From: Rahnella variigena
Lineage (GTDB): Bacteria > Pseudomonadota > Gammaproteobacteria > Enterobacterales > Enterobacteriaceae
Direction: 5' to 3'
DNA length: 64,000 nt
Assembly (NCBI RefSeq): GCF_003610915.1
Contig: NZ_NSDJ01000001.1
Coordinates: forward strand, 124,001-188,000
The notes beneath the pieces are model-generated. The model saw only the letters and a program-made list of their open reading frames with translations, did not search any database and was not told the origin of the DNA. Position numbers and translations under genes: made by a program. Positions 47,188-56,859 of the stretch are shown here, piece by piece; position 1 is the first letter of the stretch; the number at the start of each line of letters is the position of its first letter.

Positions 47188-47702
47188 GGCTCAGCTACCG
47201 GAGCTTGCGGCTCACGGTCCTCTTGCAGACCCGCTTCGACAAAATCGGCCAGGCGCAGCAGGCCATTTTTCAGCAGCAGCGGCATAGTATCAAGATCGAT
47301 AGAATCCATCAGATTCTTCACGTACAAGCCCAGTTCGGTATCACCCTCAATACGAAGACGGCGCTGGAAGAACAGCGTGTCCGGATCTTCTTTACGGGCA
47401 GCGATCAGGATCAGATCGTTTGCATTACCGCTGAAGCTGACATCGGCTTCGCCACGTTCAGCGATCACCAGTTTGCTCTCCTGCACTGACATCAGCCAGG
47501 TCAGGCTAAGATCGCTGACCTCAATTTTCAACCAGCGGCCTTCAAGGAAATCCAGCTCTCCGTCGGCCAGCGCCTGACGAAGCTGCCAGCTCAGGACCTC
47601 TTGCAAAACCTGCCGTTGCAACGCAAAAGGCGTGAATTTCAAAGGCAGACTTAACAGGGATGGTCCCTGACGGACCACACGTGCACGTAGTTTTTGCAAC
47701 AC
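47181..47702 (-). CDS. ubiT: UbiT, SCP2-domain accessory factor for anaerobic ubiquinone synthesis
   Basis: Lipid-binding SCP2-domain protein that, with UbiU and UbiV, allows O2-independent ubiquinone synthesis. A GTG at 47702 gives 173 residues beginning MLQKLRARVV, aligned with E. coli MLDKLR, and stands eight bases after AGGAG; the GTG at 47708 is too close. FFQRRLRIEGDTELGLYVKN is the conserved SCP2 core. It is divergent from ubiUV. Confidence 0.94.
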   Translation of the reverse strand: MLQKLRARVVRQGPSLLSLPLKFTPFALQRQVLQEVLSWQLRQALADGELDFLEGRWLKIEVSDLSLTWLMSVQESKLVIAERGEADVSFSGNANDLILIAARKEDPDTLFFQRRLRIEGDTELGLYVKNLMDSIDLDTMPLLLKNGLLRLADFVEAGLQEDREPQAPVAEPC

Positions 47703-47708
47703 TGGCAC

Positions 47709-48016
47709 TACTCCTTTCGGTAACTTTTCGGCAAGTTTTAAGGCAGTTATACCGCCTATTTTGACACATTGCCGGGAACGTTCAGCGGTCTACATCAATA
47801 AATACTGCAACAGAAAAACATCACGTACAACCTCCCCGGGCGCTGTATGCCTTCCAAAGCCGCAGAAACTGCCTCAAATCAAAATATTGCATCCATTGCT
47901 TCTCTAAAATAGTTCGCCAATCAAAGCCCTGACTGATGAATGAATGACGTCGGCAACTGGCTTTTCATCACCCACCAACCTCAGCTCTGGCTGGCCGGTT
48001 GCAGTAAGGAACGAGA
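47709..48016. promoter_or_regulatory. ubiT-ubiU divergent promoter region
   Basis: 308 bp between divergent anaerobic ubiquinone genes. Only FNR half sites (ATCAA at 47793-47797 and near 47878) were seen and no full palindrome. In E. coli ubiUV is FNR-activated, so oxygen control is expected, but the site is not clear here. No gene is visible. Confidence 0.35.
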
Positions 48017-49012
48017 ATGGAGCTACTTTGCCCGGCAGGGAATTTACCTGCATTGAAAGCGGCGATCGATAATGGCGCAGACGCGGTGTATATCGGCCTG
48101 AAAGATGACACCAATGCACGCCATTTCGCCGGACTGAATTTCACGGATAAAAAATTGCAGGAAGCTGCGGATTACGTTCACCGTCACCGCCGTAAACTGC
48201 ATATCGCCATCAATACGTTTGCGCATCCTGACGGCTATCAGCGCTGGGAACGCGCAGTGGATATGGCCGCACAGCTCGGCGCAGATGCGCTGATTCTGGC
48301 CGATATCGCCATGCTCGATTACGCCGCGAATAAATATCCTCACGTTGAGCGCCATGTGTCGGTGCAGGCATCGGCCACCAACGATGAAGCCATCCGCTTC
48401 TATAAACGTAACTTTGATGTCGCCCGCGTTGTTTTGCCGCGCGTGCTTTCGATGCATCAGGTGCGTCAGCTTTCCCGTACCACTGTCGTGCCGCTGGAAG
48501 TATTCGCCTTTGGCAGCTTGTGCATCATGGCCGAAGGCCGCTGCTATCTTTCTTCCTATCTGACCGGTGAATCGCCAAATACCGTGGGTGCCTGTTCACC
48601 GGCGCGTTTTGTTCGCTGGCAGCAAACGGCGCAGGGCATGGAATCCCGCCTCAACGACGTGCTGATCGACCGTTATGACGAAGGTGAAAACGCCGGTTAT
48701 CCGACCCTGTGCAAAGGGCGTTATCTGGTAGATGGTGCGAAATATCATGCGCTGGAAGAACCAACCAGTCTGAATACGCTGGAGTTATTGCCGGAGTTGT
48801 TCGCCGCCAATATCGCCTCCGTGAAAATTGAAGGACGTCAGCGCAGCCCGGCGTATGTCAGTCAGGTAGCCCGCGTATGGCGTGCGGCAATCGACCGCTG
48901 TATGGCGGATCCGCAAAACTTCAAAACCGATGACGCCTGGATGAAAACGCTGGGCTCCATGTCTGAAGGTACACAAACCACGCTCGGTGCTTATCACCGC
49001 AAGTGGCAGTAA
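48017..49012 (+). CDS. ubiU: UbiU, O2-independent ubiquinone hydroxylation subunit
   Basis: 331 residues, U32 peptidase-like family, the E. coli length. UbiU pairs with UbiV and hydroxylates ubiquinone precursors without oxygen using prephenate as donor. MELLCPAGNLPALKAAIDNG and the 4Fe-4S cysteines (EGRCYLSSYL, VGACSP, PTLCKGRYL) are present. ubiV begins about 14 bp after its stop codon. Confidence 0.96.
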   Translation: MELLCPAGNLPALKAAIDNGADAVYIGLKDDTNARHFAGLNFTDKKLQEAADYVHRHRRKLHIAINTFAHPDGYQRWERAVDMAAQLGADALILADIAMLDYAANKYPHVERHVSVQASATNDEAIRFYKRNFDVARVVLPRVLSMHQVRQLSRTTVVPLEVFAFGSLCIMAEGRCYLSSYLTGESPNTVGACSPARFVRWQQTAQGMESRLNDVLIDRYDEGENAGYPTLCKGRYLVDGAKYHALEEPTSLNTLELLPELFAANIASVKIEGRQRSPAYVSQVARVWRAAIDRCMADPQNFKTDDAWMKTLGSMSEGTQTTLGAYHRKWQ

Positions 49013-49026
49013 TCGAAGAGACGATG

Positions 49027-49905
49027 ATGAAATATTCTTTAGGGGCCATTCTTTACTACTGGCCGAAAACGCAGGTTGAAGAGTTTTATCAGGCCGCAGC
49101 GGACAGCAGTGCGGATATCATTTATCTCGGTGAAAACGTCTGTACCAAACGCCGTGAGATGAAAGTGAATGACTGGATGGAGGTCGCGCGTCAGCTGGCC
49201 GCATCCGGTAAACAGGTGGTGATTTCCACGCTGGCCTTGTTGCAGGCACCGTCCGAACTGAATGAACTGAAACGCTATGTAGAAAACGGCGAGTTTCTGC
49301 TGGAAGCTAACGATTTCGGCGCGGTGAACATGGCAGCCGAACGCAATCTGCCGTTTGTCGTCGGTCATGCGCTGAACTGCTACAACGCCGTCACGCTAAA
49401 AATCCTGCAAAAACAGGGCATGATGCGCTGGTGTATGCCGGTCGAGCTTTCCCGCGACTGGCTGGTCAATCTGCTGAACCAGTGCGATGACCTGGGTATC
49501 CGCGATAAGTTTGAAGTGGAAGTGCTGTCGTACGGACATTTACCGCTGGCCTATTCGGCACGCTGTTTCACGGCTCGTTCTGAAAACCGTGCGAAAGATG
49601 AATGCGAAACCTGTTGCATCAATTATCCGCAGGGACGCAAAATGCTGTCGCAGGAAAATCAGCAGGTGTTCGTGCTCAACGGCATTCAGACGCAGAGCGG
49701 CTACTGCTATAACCTTGGCAATGAACTGGTATCAATGCAGGGATTAGTCGACATCGTGCGCCTGTCGCCGGAAACCAAAGATACCCTCGCTACGCTGGAA
49801 GCGTTCCGTAACAATGAACGCGGTTTGCTGCCACTGACACTCACCGATAAAGCTGACTGTAACGGCTACTGGCAGCGTGTCGCCGGGCTGGAACTGCGCC
49901 CCTGA
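49027..49905 (+). CDS. ubiV: UbiV, O2-independent ubiquinone hydroxylation subunit
   Basis: 292 residues from the ATG at 49027 (MKYSLGAILYYWPK), the E. coli length; the ATG one codon earlier is equally placed for AGAG. Iron-sulfur cysteines lie in LGENVCTKRR, SARCFTARSENRAKDECETCC. Second gene of ubiUV. A strong bidirectional terminator follows. Confidence 0.95.
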   Translation: MKYSLGAILYYWPKTQVEEFYQAAADSSADIIYLGENVCTKRREMKVNDWMEVARQLAASGKQVVISTLALLQAPSELNELKRYVENGEFLLEANDFGAVNMAAERNLPFVVGHALNCYNAVTLKILQKQGMMRWCMPVELSRDWLVNLLNQCDDLGIRDKFEVEVLSYGHLPLAYSARCFTARSENRAKDECETCCINYPQGRKMLSQENQQVFVLNGIQTQSGYCYNLGNELVSMQGLVDIVRLSPETKDTLATLEAFRNNERGLLPLTLTDKADCNGYWQRVAGLELRP

Positions 49906-49921
49906 CAGCGCCTGTTCAGTG

Positions 49922-49958
49922 AAAAGGGAGAAGACCTGGCGGTCATCTCCCTTTTTTA
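49922..49958. terminator. Bidirectional terminator between ubiV and exporter permease gene
   Basis: AAAAGGGAGA (49922-49931) pairs with TCTCCCTTTT (49946-49955), with an inner GACC/GGTC stem, and has T runs on the plus strand and A/T-rich flank on the minus strand. Confidence 0.9.
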
Positions 49959-51122
49959 TCACAAATTTCTCTGCTTCGGACGGAACATCGCTCTGAGCCG
50001 GACACCATCGCGCAACATGCCCACGGCAATGCCAATAAAGGTGTAAAACAGGCACAAGATCAGCAGCATCAGAATATCGCCGCCCACATCTTTAAACGGC
50101 AGCCCCATCTGATTCACACCGGCAATAGCTTTGGTCGCCCAGGTTGAAGGCAGCATAGACGAAACGCCCCTGACCCACGCGGGCATCGCCTGTAACGGCC
50201 AGATAGTACCGGAAATATAAAAGACCGGTGTGGTGATAAAGGCCAGCGTGAGGTAAATCAGTTCGACGCTGCGCAGGCATTCCGTCACCAGTTTCCCGAG
50301 CCCCAGCACTGCCAGCAGGAACGGGAAGGTCAGCAGCAAAATTTCAGGAATGCTGGCCGTTTGCCGGTAACCCAGGATCCATGGCCACAGCACAAACAAG
50401 ACGATCGACAGAAACAGCCAGACCGGGATCAGCGCCGAAATGCCGCCCAGAAACGCCGGTATCGCCGGTTTTCCGGAAGGTCCGCTGTTGAGCACAATGC
50501 TCACGCGCACGCTGGCGATCAATAATGAGTGCTGCAATAACATCACCAGCAGGCCGGGGAAAATAATTGCCGCAAAGCTGATGCCGGGGTTAAACACATC
50601 CAGCGTCTGTCCGACAATCGGCGAAAGCACCACGCTGGCCTGCCGCTCACTGAAGCCGCTGCTCAGCAACAAATCCGTGTTGTATTGCGTGAGAATTGCC
50701 TGATACGCCGACAGCACATCCTGCTGGATCTGCCCGTTCGCCAGCCGGTTAGTCGCATCGCCGTACACCGGGATCACAATGTTCTGCCCCGCGAGGATCT
50801 TCTTCTCAAGATCTACCGGCATGATGATCACCGCGAAGAGCTTACGCAACGCCAGATCGTGTTCGGCCTGCGCCAGGCTGTCGTAAGCCACCGTCGCGAC
50901 TTTGGAAGTGGCGTCCAGCTGACGAGTCAGCATCCGGCTGGCGGTGCTGTGATCCTGATCGACCACCGCCACCGGCAAATCCCACACCGTGCGGTTCGCA
51001 TAGACCAGGCTCATCACGCACAATGACAGCAGCAACATCATCCACATTGGCTTGTCGAGCAAACCGGTGAGCACTTTACGGAATGTCGTCCACCAGGTTT
51101 TAAACCATTCACGACGGGTCAC
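49959..51122 (-). CDS. ABC-2 type exporter permease (YhhJ-like)
   Basis: 387 residues. An N-terminal membrane helix (MLLLSLCVMSLVYA) is followed by a large extracytoplasmic domain (DLPVAVVDQDHSTASRMLTRQLD to about 175) and five helices at the C-terminus, the ABC2_membrane_3 layout also seen in YhhJ, YbhR and YbhS. The substrate is unknown, with drugs or lipophilic compounds usual for the family. Overlaps the upstream permease gene by 4 bp. No ATP-binding subunit is encoded in the operon. Confidence 0.85.
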   Translation of the reverse strand: MTRREWFKTWWTTFRKVLTGLLDKPMWMMLLLSLCVMSLVYANRTVWDLPVAVVDQDHSTASRMLTRQLDATSKVATVAYDSLAQAEHDLALRKLFAVIIMPVDLEKKILAGQNIVIPVYGDATNRLANGQIQQDVLSAYQAILTQYNTDLLLSSGFSERQASVVLSPIVGQTLDVFNPGISFAAIIFPGLLVMLLQHSLLIASVRVSIVLNSGPSGKPAIPAFLGGISALIPVWLFLSIVLFVLWPWILGYRQTASIPEILLLTFPFLLAVLGLGKLVTECLRSVELIYLTLAFITTPVFYISGTIWPLQAMPAWVRGVSSMLPSTWATKAIAGVNQMGLPFKDVGGDILMLLILCLFYTFIGIAVGMLRDGVRLRAMFRPKQRNL

Positions 51123-52309
51123 TGGCCTGCCTCCTGTCGTTTAAGCCGCATGTAGAGGCATCTGCGCACCAGCAGGCCGGTCAGCAGCGGATAAATGAGC
51201 AGGATGCAGCACACCATCAGAATACCGCGCACCGAGACTTCGCGCAGGAAGACGTCAAACATTGCGGCCAGCGCATAACTGAGCGGCTCAATGCCGGAAA
51301 TAATACGCGCTGGCAGCGGCATCGACAGCACCGGTACCGCCATTCCGGAGAAAGTCAGCGCGATACTGACGAAAATCCCCATCATGGTGTAAGCGGTAAT
51401 GGTGGTTTTGGTGAAGGTGAAAAGTAACAGCCCGAGGCTTTGCGCAGCGATCACATAGAAGAAGCCAATCACCACCATATACAAAGGATTACCGCTGACG
51501 CGGGCGTCAAAGAATCCAACCAGCATCGCGATTTCCACCATCAGTAACGTGGTGAAACACAGCGTATAGGGTGCAAGTTTGCCGAGCAGCGCCAGCGTAA
51601 ATGACGGCGCACTGAGCAACGCCTGGCTGCGTGCCATCACGTAGATCATGCAGGTCACGGTAAACAGTTGCAGCAGGTGAATCGTCGCAGCGAATTGCTG
51701 GTAATAGATGTAGCTGCCGCTGGCGTTAAACAGGCTGCCGTAGGATAAATCGACGCTGGCCAGCGATGGCAGCGTTTTGCCGATTTCAGTCGCAATAATC
51801 GAACGGTAACTGGTATTCAGTTCGGTGATCAGCCCGCTGAAATCCTGCGTGGAATACAGACCGGCACCGTAAAATAACGCGTTGTAATACAGCACCACGC
51901 TCGGCTGTTTTCCAGCCAGTACGTCGGCTTCAAAATCATTGGGAATATACAACAGCGCATAATCCTGCGCGGTACGCAGGCGGTATTCCGCTTCCGGTAA
52001 ACCGCCTTCGAACGCCTGCACATGCGCGTGTGAACCGGCGTCCAGTTTGCGGGTAAGCGTTTTGGATAATGAGCTGTGATCGTTATCGACCACAGACACC
52101 GGTAAATCCAGCAACGTGCCTTCGGAAAAGTTGCTGCTGATAAGACCAAACAGAAGCAAAGGGAAAATCCAGCACAGCCAGTGGATCACCGGTTTGCGAA
52201 AGGCGTGATTCACTTCACGGGTAAAAGAGCGGCTGAAACAGCGCCATGCGGCTTTTACCCTTTCACTGCGTGGCGCTTTTACCGGCTTCACTTCGCTTTC
52301 CATTGCCAC
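51119..52309 (-). CDS. ABC-2 type exporter permease, second subunit
   Basis: 396 residues with the same layout as its neighbour: first helix at IHWLCWIFPLLLFGLIS, extracytoplasmic domain starting DLPVSVVDNDHSSLSKTLTRKLD and five C-terminal helices. The DLPV-VVD-DHS-S--LTR-LD pattern is shared by both permeases, so they are paralogues and probably form a heterodimer. Start overlaps the end of the HlyD gene by 22 bp; ATG 52303 is an alternative start. Confidence 0.85.
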   Translation of the reverse strand: MAMESEVKPVKAPRSERVKAAWRCFSRSFTREVNHAFRKPVIHWLCWIFPLLLFGLISSNFSEGTLLDLPVSVVDNDHSSLSKTLTRKLDAGSHAHVQAFEGGLPEAEYRLRTAQDYALLYIPNDFEADVLAGKQPSVVLYYNALFYGAGLYSTQDFSGLITELNTSYRSIIATEIGKTLPSLASVDLSYGSLFNASGSYIYYQQFAATIHLLQLFTVTCMIYVMARSQALLSAPSFTLALLGKLAPYTLCFTTLLMVEIAMLVGFFDARVSGNPLYMVVIGFFYVIAAQSLGLLLFTFTKTTITAYTMMGIFVSIALTFSGMAVPVLSMPLPARIISGIEPLSYALAAMFDVFLREVSVRGILMVCCILLIYPLLTGLLVRRCLYMRLKRQEAGQ

Positions 52310-53262
52310 AATGCACTCATGCCCTGACGCAGTCCGGGCACCGGTTTCGCAGGGTAAAGACGCACTTCAAAGGTTTTTAAATCGAAGTCACCCGTCGCGC
52401 GCGTGGCGCGTTTGGTCGCATAGTCTCCGAGCGGCGCGATATAGCGAACTTCGGCTTCAATCATCTGGTTATTCAGCGCGGGAACGCGCATCTGCACTTT
52501 GTCGCCTTTGCGCACGCCAGCCAGAATATCTTCACGCAGGTTAAAGACGAAATAGGCGTCAGGCAGACGGACCAATGTCAGCAAAGGACTGTTGGCACTT
52601 TCCAGTTCGCCGACTTCTACCGGGATCGGCCCCACTTCACCATCGACCGGCGCTTTAACCTGTAAGTCATCGGTTTGCGCTTTCACTTCCAGTAAGTCTT
52701 CTTCCGCCTGACGAAGCTGCGCGGCATAGCTATCGCGCTGTTCCACGCGGTCGCCGTTTACGCCTTCATCAAGATTGGCTTTAGCGACCAGAACTTGTGC
52801 ATATGCGCTGTCGCGGGCGCGGCGTGAATCTTCTAAATCAGAGGCTGAAATAAACCCTTTAGCCGCCACTTTGACATTGCGGTTGTAGAGATCGCGGGCG
52901 TTCACATATTCTGCCTGAGACTGCGCCAGGGTGGCTTTGAGGTTACGGATACTTTCTTCGCGGGTACCGTTAACCGAGAGATCGAGCTGCGCTTTTGCCT
53001 GATCGCGGGCAGCTTCGGCAGCGCGCAATTGCGCCATCATTTCCGGGCTGTCGAGAGTTATCAGCAATTGCCCGGCTTTTACATCGTCACCGCGTTCAAC
53101 ATGACGTTCAATCACGCGGCCTTTCGATTTCGACGCCACAATCACTTCTGGCGCATCGACTTCTCCCTGTAACAGTAAATCCTGATTGTGCGCACGAAAC
53201 AGCACCGCCAGAGAAACCGCCGCCGCAACCAGCAACAGGGTCAATAATATTCGTTTACTCAT
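52288..53262 (-). CDS. HlyD-family membrane fusion protein of the exporter
   Basis: 324 residues. One N-terminal membrane anchor (LLTLLLVAAAVSLAVLF) precedes a lipoyl half-motif (GEVDAPEVIVASKSKGRVIE), a long helical hairpin (about 75-200, rich in Ala, Gln and Arg) and a second lipoyl/beta-barrel part (VKAPVDGEVGPIPVEVGELE). It bridges inner-membrane permeases to the outer membrane. First gene of the three-gene exporter operon and resembles E. coli YhiI. AAGGATG supports the start. Confidence 0.9.
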   Translation of the reverse strand: MSKRILLTLLLVAAAVSLAVLFRAHNQDLLLQGEVDAPEVIVASKSKGRVIERHVERGDDVKAGQLLITLDSPEMMAQLRAAEAARDQAKAQLDLSVNGTREESIRNLKATLAQSQAEYVNARDLYNRNVKVAAKGFISASDLEDSRRARDSAYAQVLVAKANLDEGVNGDRVEQRDSYAAQLRQAEEDLLEVKAQTDDLQVKAPVDGEVGPIPVEVGELESANSPLLTLVRLPDAYFVFNLREDILAGVRKGDKVQMRVPALNNQMIEAEVRYIAPLGDYATKRATRATGDFDLKTFEVRLYPAKPVPGLRQGMSALWQWKAK

Positions 53263-53590
53263 CGGTGCTTCATCCTTTTTGTTTGCCTGTGTTTATCATC
53301 GGCTTTTGGTTCTCCATTCCATGATTGTCCTTTCCCGCCAACGCCCGTTCTTAAAGGCGCGTGTGCGCTTGTGTCAAATCATAGCGGGATGAACAAAGAC
53401 TGTTTAACACAAAACAACATATTCATAAAAACTATAATTTAAGTTACTCAAATCGATTTTAAGGATGTTTTAACGGCAATTAAGGGCACAAATGCCGTAT
53501 TCAATCAGTAGTTATTGGGTAATACTCGTTCTAATTATGAGCGGAGTGAATGCTTTCTCCGCGCTTTCCTTTGATGAGTGAGCCGTGATT
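53263..53590. promoter_or_regulatory. Divergent region between exporter operon and yhbW
   Basis: 328 bp, AT-rich in the right half. TATAAT at 53433-53438 on the plus strand is a candidate -10 for yhbW without a convincing -35. No operator or small gene was recognised. Confidence 0.35.
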
Positions 53591-54616
53591 ATGTCTGAGA
53601 AAAACACCGTTCCCCTTTCCGTGCTCGATCTGGCGCCGGTTCCGCAAGGAGCCGATCCGGCCCGGGCATTCCAGTGTTCCCTTGAACTGGCGCAGCACGC
53701 TGAGAAGTGGGGCTACCAGCGTTACTGGATGGCAGAACATCACAACATGACCGGTATCGCCAGTGCGGCGACCTCCGTGCTGCTGGGTTACATCGCGGGC
53801 GGAACCAAAACGATCCGCGTAGGTTCCGGCGGTGTGATGCTGCCAAACCACTCCCCGCTGGTGATTGCTGAACAGTTCGGCACGCTCGCCACGCTGTATC
53901 CAAATCGTGTAGATCTGGGACTTGGCCGCGCGCCGGGTACAGACCAGCGCACAATGATTGCGCTGCGCCGTCATCTTTCCGGTGAAATCGATAACTTCCC
54001 GCAGGATGTGCAGGAATTGCAGATGTATTTCGGCGACGTTCAGCCACAGCAGGCCGTACAGGCCGTGCCGGGACAAGGTTTGCATGTGCCACTCTGGTTA
54101 CTCGGTTCAAGCCTTTACAGCGCGCAACTGGCGGCGGCTCTTGGCCTGCCATTTGCCTTCGCCTCACATTTTGCACCGGACATGCTGTATCAGGCACTGG
54201 CGATTTATCGCAGCAAATTCCAGCCTTCCGCTCAGCTCGAAAAACCTCATGCGATGGTGTGCATCAACGCGATTGCCGCAGACACCGATGAAGAAGCGCG
54301 CCGGATGTTTACCTCCAATCAGCAGCAGTTCATTAATCTGCGCCGCGGAATGCCGGGTAAACTCCCTGCACCGGTCGATAACATTGAAAGCCTGTGGTCA
54401 GCTCAGGAACGCTTTGGCGTCGATAACGCGCTGCGCATGTCAGTGGTCGGTAACAAAGAAACAGTGCGTCAGGGGCTGCAAAATATCCTGCGTGAAACCG
54501 AAGCTGATGAGCTGATGATCAACGGTCAGATTTTTGATCACCAGGCTCGTCTGCATTCGTTCGAAATTGTGTCTCAGTTGCAGGGCGATCTGGTCAAAGA
54601 GCAGCGCATCAGCTGA
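53591..54616 (+). CDS. yhbW: YhbW, luciferase-like flavin-dependent oxidoreductase
   Basis: 341 residues from the ATG at 53591 ([20 protein letters not shown]); a GTG two codons earlier is possible. LLM-class FMN enzyme with [41 protein letters not shown] and [11 protein letters not shown]. Substrate unknown. Neighbours match E. coli except that mtr, normally between yhbW and deaD, is not here. Confidence 0.93.
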   Translation: MSEKNTVPLSVLDLAPVPQGADPARAFQCSLELAQHAEKWGYQRYWMAEHHNMTGIASAATSVLLGYIAGGTKTIRVGSGGVMLPNHSPLVIAEQFGTLATLYPNRVDLGLGRAPGTDQRTMIALRRHLSGEIDNFPQDVQELQMYFGDVQPQQAVQAVPGQGLHVPLWLLGSSLYSAQLAAALGLPFAFASHFAPDMLYQALAIYRSKFQPSAQLEKPHAMVCINAIAADTDEEARRMFTSNQQQFINLRRGMPGKLPAPVDNIESLWSAQERFGVDNALRMSVVGNKETVRQGLQNILRETEADELMINGQIFDHQARLHSFEIVSQLQGDLVKEQRIS

Positions 54617-54625
54617 TCCTCGTAG

Positions 54626-54676
54626 TAAATTACAGACGAAAGTAAATTGCAGACGAAAGTAAATTGCAGACGAAAA
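54626..54676 (+). repeat. Triplicated 17-bp tandem repeat after yhbW
   Basis: TAAATTGCAGACGAAAG occurs three times in a row (54626, 54643, 54660), the first with one mismatch and the third running into the terminator A run. Confidence 0.95.
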
Positions 54677-54708
54677 AAAACCAGCCCGATGAAGGCTGGT
54701 TTTTTATT
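54677..54708. terminator. Bidirectional terminator between yhbW and deaD
   Basis: AAAACCAGCC (54677-54686) pairs with GGCTGGTTTT (54694-54703), with T runs on both strands. Confidence 0.92.
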
Positions 54709-54751
54709 TTCTGACGTTAAGTCATCTGAAACTCAGCGAGCTGGATTCAGA

Positions 54752-56674
54752 TTATGCGTCAGTAGTACGACGTGCTGCGCGGCTTGGCGGACGACGGTCG
54801 CCAGCTGCTGAAGAACCTTCACGACGATCACCGCTGAAAGAACGTGGAGCACCGTTACCACGGCCACCTTCACGACGTTCACCGTTGAAAGGACGCGGAG
54901 CACCGTTACCACGACGCTCACCGCCAGCACCGGCCGGACGATCACGACGTGGAGCCTGTGGCACTGCATCACCGATCAGCTGCATGTTCATCGGTTTGTT
55001 CAGGATACGCGTACGGGTGAAGTGAGACAGGATCTCGCCCGGCATACCTTTAGGCAGTTCGATAGTTGAGTGCGTACCGAACAGCTTGATGTTACCGATG
55101 TAACGGCTGCTGATGTCGCCTTCGTTAGCGATAGCGCCAACGATGTGACGAACTTCAACACCATCATCACGACCCACTTCGATGCGATACAGTTCCATTT
55201 CGCCAGCGTCACGACGCTCACGACGTGGGCTGTCGCCATCACGTGCAGGACGGTCGTTGCTGCGAGCCGGACGGTCACGACGATCGCCACGATCACCGCG
55301 GTCGCCACGATCTTCGAATTCACGACGTGGTGGACGGCTTTTGAAGACCGGATCCGCTGCAACGATCAGAGGACGTTCGCCCTGTGCCATTTTCAGCAGT
55401 GCCGCAGCCAGTGTTTCGATGTCCAGCTCTTCTGCAGGTTGCAGTTTAGCCAGCAGACCACGGTACTGATCCAGATCGCTGCTTTCCAGTTGCTGCTGAA
55501 CTTTCGCTGCGAATTTAGCCAGACGACGTTCGCCCAGTACTTCTGCAGTTGGGATTTCAACTTCTGGAATGGTCAGCTTCATGGTGCGTTCAATGTTACG
55601 CAGCAGACGACGCTCACGGTTCTCAACGAACAGTAATGCGCGACCCGCACGGCCAGCACGACCGGTACGACCGATACGGTGAACGTAAGATTCTGAGTCC
55701 ATCGGGATGTCGTAGTTAACAACCAGGCTGATACGTTCTACGTCGAGACCACGTGCTGCCACGTCGGTTGCGATCAGAATGTCCAGACGGCCATCTTTCA
55801 GACGTTCCAGAGTCTGCTCACGCAGCGCCTGGTTCATGTCACCGTTCAGTGCAGCGCTGCTGTAGCCGCTACGTTCCAGAGCTTCAGCCACTTCCAGTGT
55901 CGCGTTTTTGGTACGAACGAAGATGATCGCCGCATCAAAATCTTCTGCTTCAAGGAAACGCACCAGCGCTTCGTTTTTACGCAGACCGTAGACAGACCAG
56001 TAGCTCTGGCTGATGTCTGGACGGGTAGTCACGCTTGACTGGATACGTACTTCCTGAGGCTCTTTCATGAAGCGACGGGTAATACGACGGATAGCTTCTG
56101 GCATGGTTGCAGAGAACAACGCGGTCTGATGTTCAGCCGGGATCTGCGCCATGATAGTTTCGACGTCTTCGATGAAGCCCATACGTAGCATTTCATCAGC
56201 TTCGTCCAGCACCAGGCCGCTCAGGTTTGAGAGGTTTAGGGTACCGCGTTTCAGGTGGTCCAGCAGACGGCCCGGGGTACCCACAACAACTTGTGGTCCC
56301 TGACGCAGTGCGCGCAGCTGAACGTCATAGCGCTGGCCGCCGTAAAGGGCAACCACATTCACGCCATGCATGTGTTTAGAGAAATCAGTCATTGCTTCAG
56401 CAACCTGAACCGCCAGTTCGCGGGTCGGTGCCAGAACAAGAATTTGTGGTGCTTTCAGTGAAGCATCAATGTTATGCAGCAGCGGTAAGGAGAATGCAGC
56501 TGTTTTACCGGAACCTGTCTGAGCCATGCCCAGAACGTCGCGGCCATTTAACAGGTGAGGAATACACTCAGCCTGGATTGGTGAAGGTTTTTCGTAGCCC
56601 AAATCAGTCAGGGCAGAAATGATCGGAGCAGACAGCCCCAGGTCAGCAAAAGAGGTTTCAAGCTCAGTAGTCAT
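54752..56674 (-). CDS. deaD: DEAD-box RNA helicase DeaD (CsdA)
   Basis: Cold-shock helicase for ribosome assembly and mRNA decay. The ATG at 56674 gives 640 residues (E. coli 629); the ATG at 56689 lacks a Shine-Dalgarno. Order: Q motif [12 protein letters not shown], Walker [41 protein letters not shown], then an RNA-binding domain ([21 protein letters not shown]). The Arg/Gly-rich tail holds a near-duplicate unit of about 17 residues ([17 protein letters not shown] and [15 protein letters not shown]), also visible as a DNA repeat near 54845 and 54896. Its start overlaps yrbN. Confidence 0.97.
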   Translation of the reverse strand: MTTELETSFADLGLSAPIISALTDLGYEKPSPIQAECIPHLLNGRDVLGMAQTGSGKTAAFSLPLLHNIDASLKAPQILVLAPTRELAVQVAEAMTDFSKHMHGVNVVALYGGQRYDVQLRALRQGPQVVVGTPGRLLDHLKRGTLNLSNLSGLVLDEADEMLRMGFIEDVETIMAQIPAEHQTALFSATMPEAIRRITRRFMKEPQEVRIQSSVTTRPDISQSYWSVYGLRKNEALVRFLEAEDFDAAIIFVRTKNATLEVAEALERSGYSSAALNGDMNQALREQTLERLKDGRLDILIATDVAARGLDVERISLVVNYDIPMDSESYVHRIGRTGRAGRAGRALLFVENRERRLLRNIERTMKLTIPEVEIPTAEVLGERRLAKFAAKVQQQLESSDLDQYRGLLAKLQPAEELDIETLAAALLKMAQGERPLIVAADPVFKSRPPRREFEDRGDRGDRGDRRDRPARSNDRPARDGDSPRRERRDAGEMELYRIEVGRDDGVEVRHIVGAIANEGDISSRYIGNIKLFGTHSTIELPKGMPGEILSHFTRTRILNKPMNMQLIGDAVPQAPRRDRPAGAGGERRGNGAPRPFNGERREGGRGNGAPRSFSGDRREGSSAAGDRRPPSRAARRTTDA

Positions 56675-56744
56675 GTACACGTGCCTCATTAATAATGGCA
56701 GCCAGTCTACATAACTCGTCGAGAAAATTTTCAGTCATTTTCAT
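56664..56744 (-). CDS. yrbN: YrbN, 26-residue peptide overlapping the deaD start
   Basis: A 26-codon frame starts at 56744 ([20 protein letters not shown], then ARVHDY) and stops 10 bp inside deaD, in a different frame. Size, position between nlpI and deaD, and sequence agree with E. coli YrbN, a small protein of unknown role. The overlap makes translational coupling to deaD likely. No strong Shine-Dalgarno precedes it. Confidence 0.8.
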   Translation of the reverse strand: MKMTENFLDELCRLAAIINEARVHDY

Positions 56745-56859
56745 TGAAAAGTGTGAACCGGCTCAAATTAGATTATAAAACGAACAAAGCAACCCTCGCC
56801 CGTTAAGGCGCTTAAAAATGGTAAATACCATGATTAAAAAGGCTGATTGGTGTCGTCAG

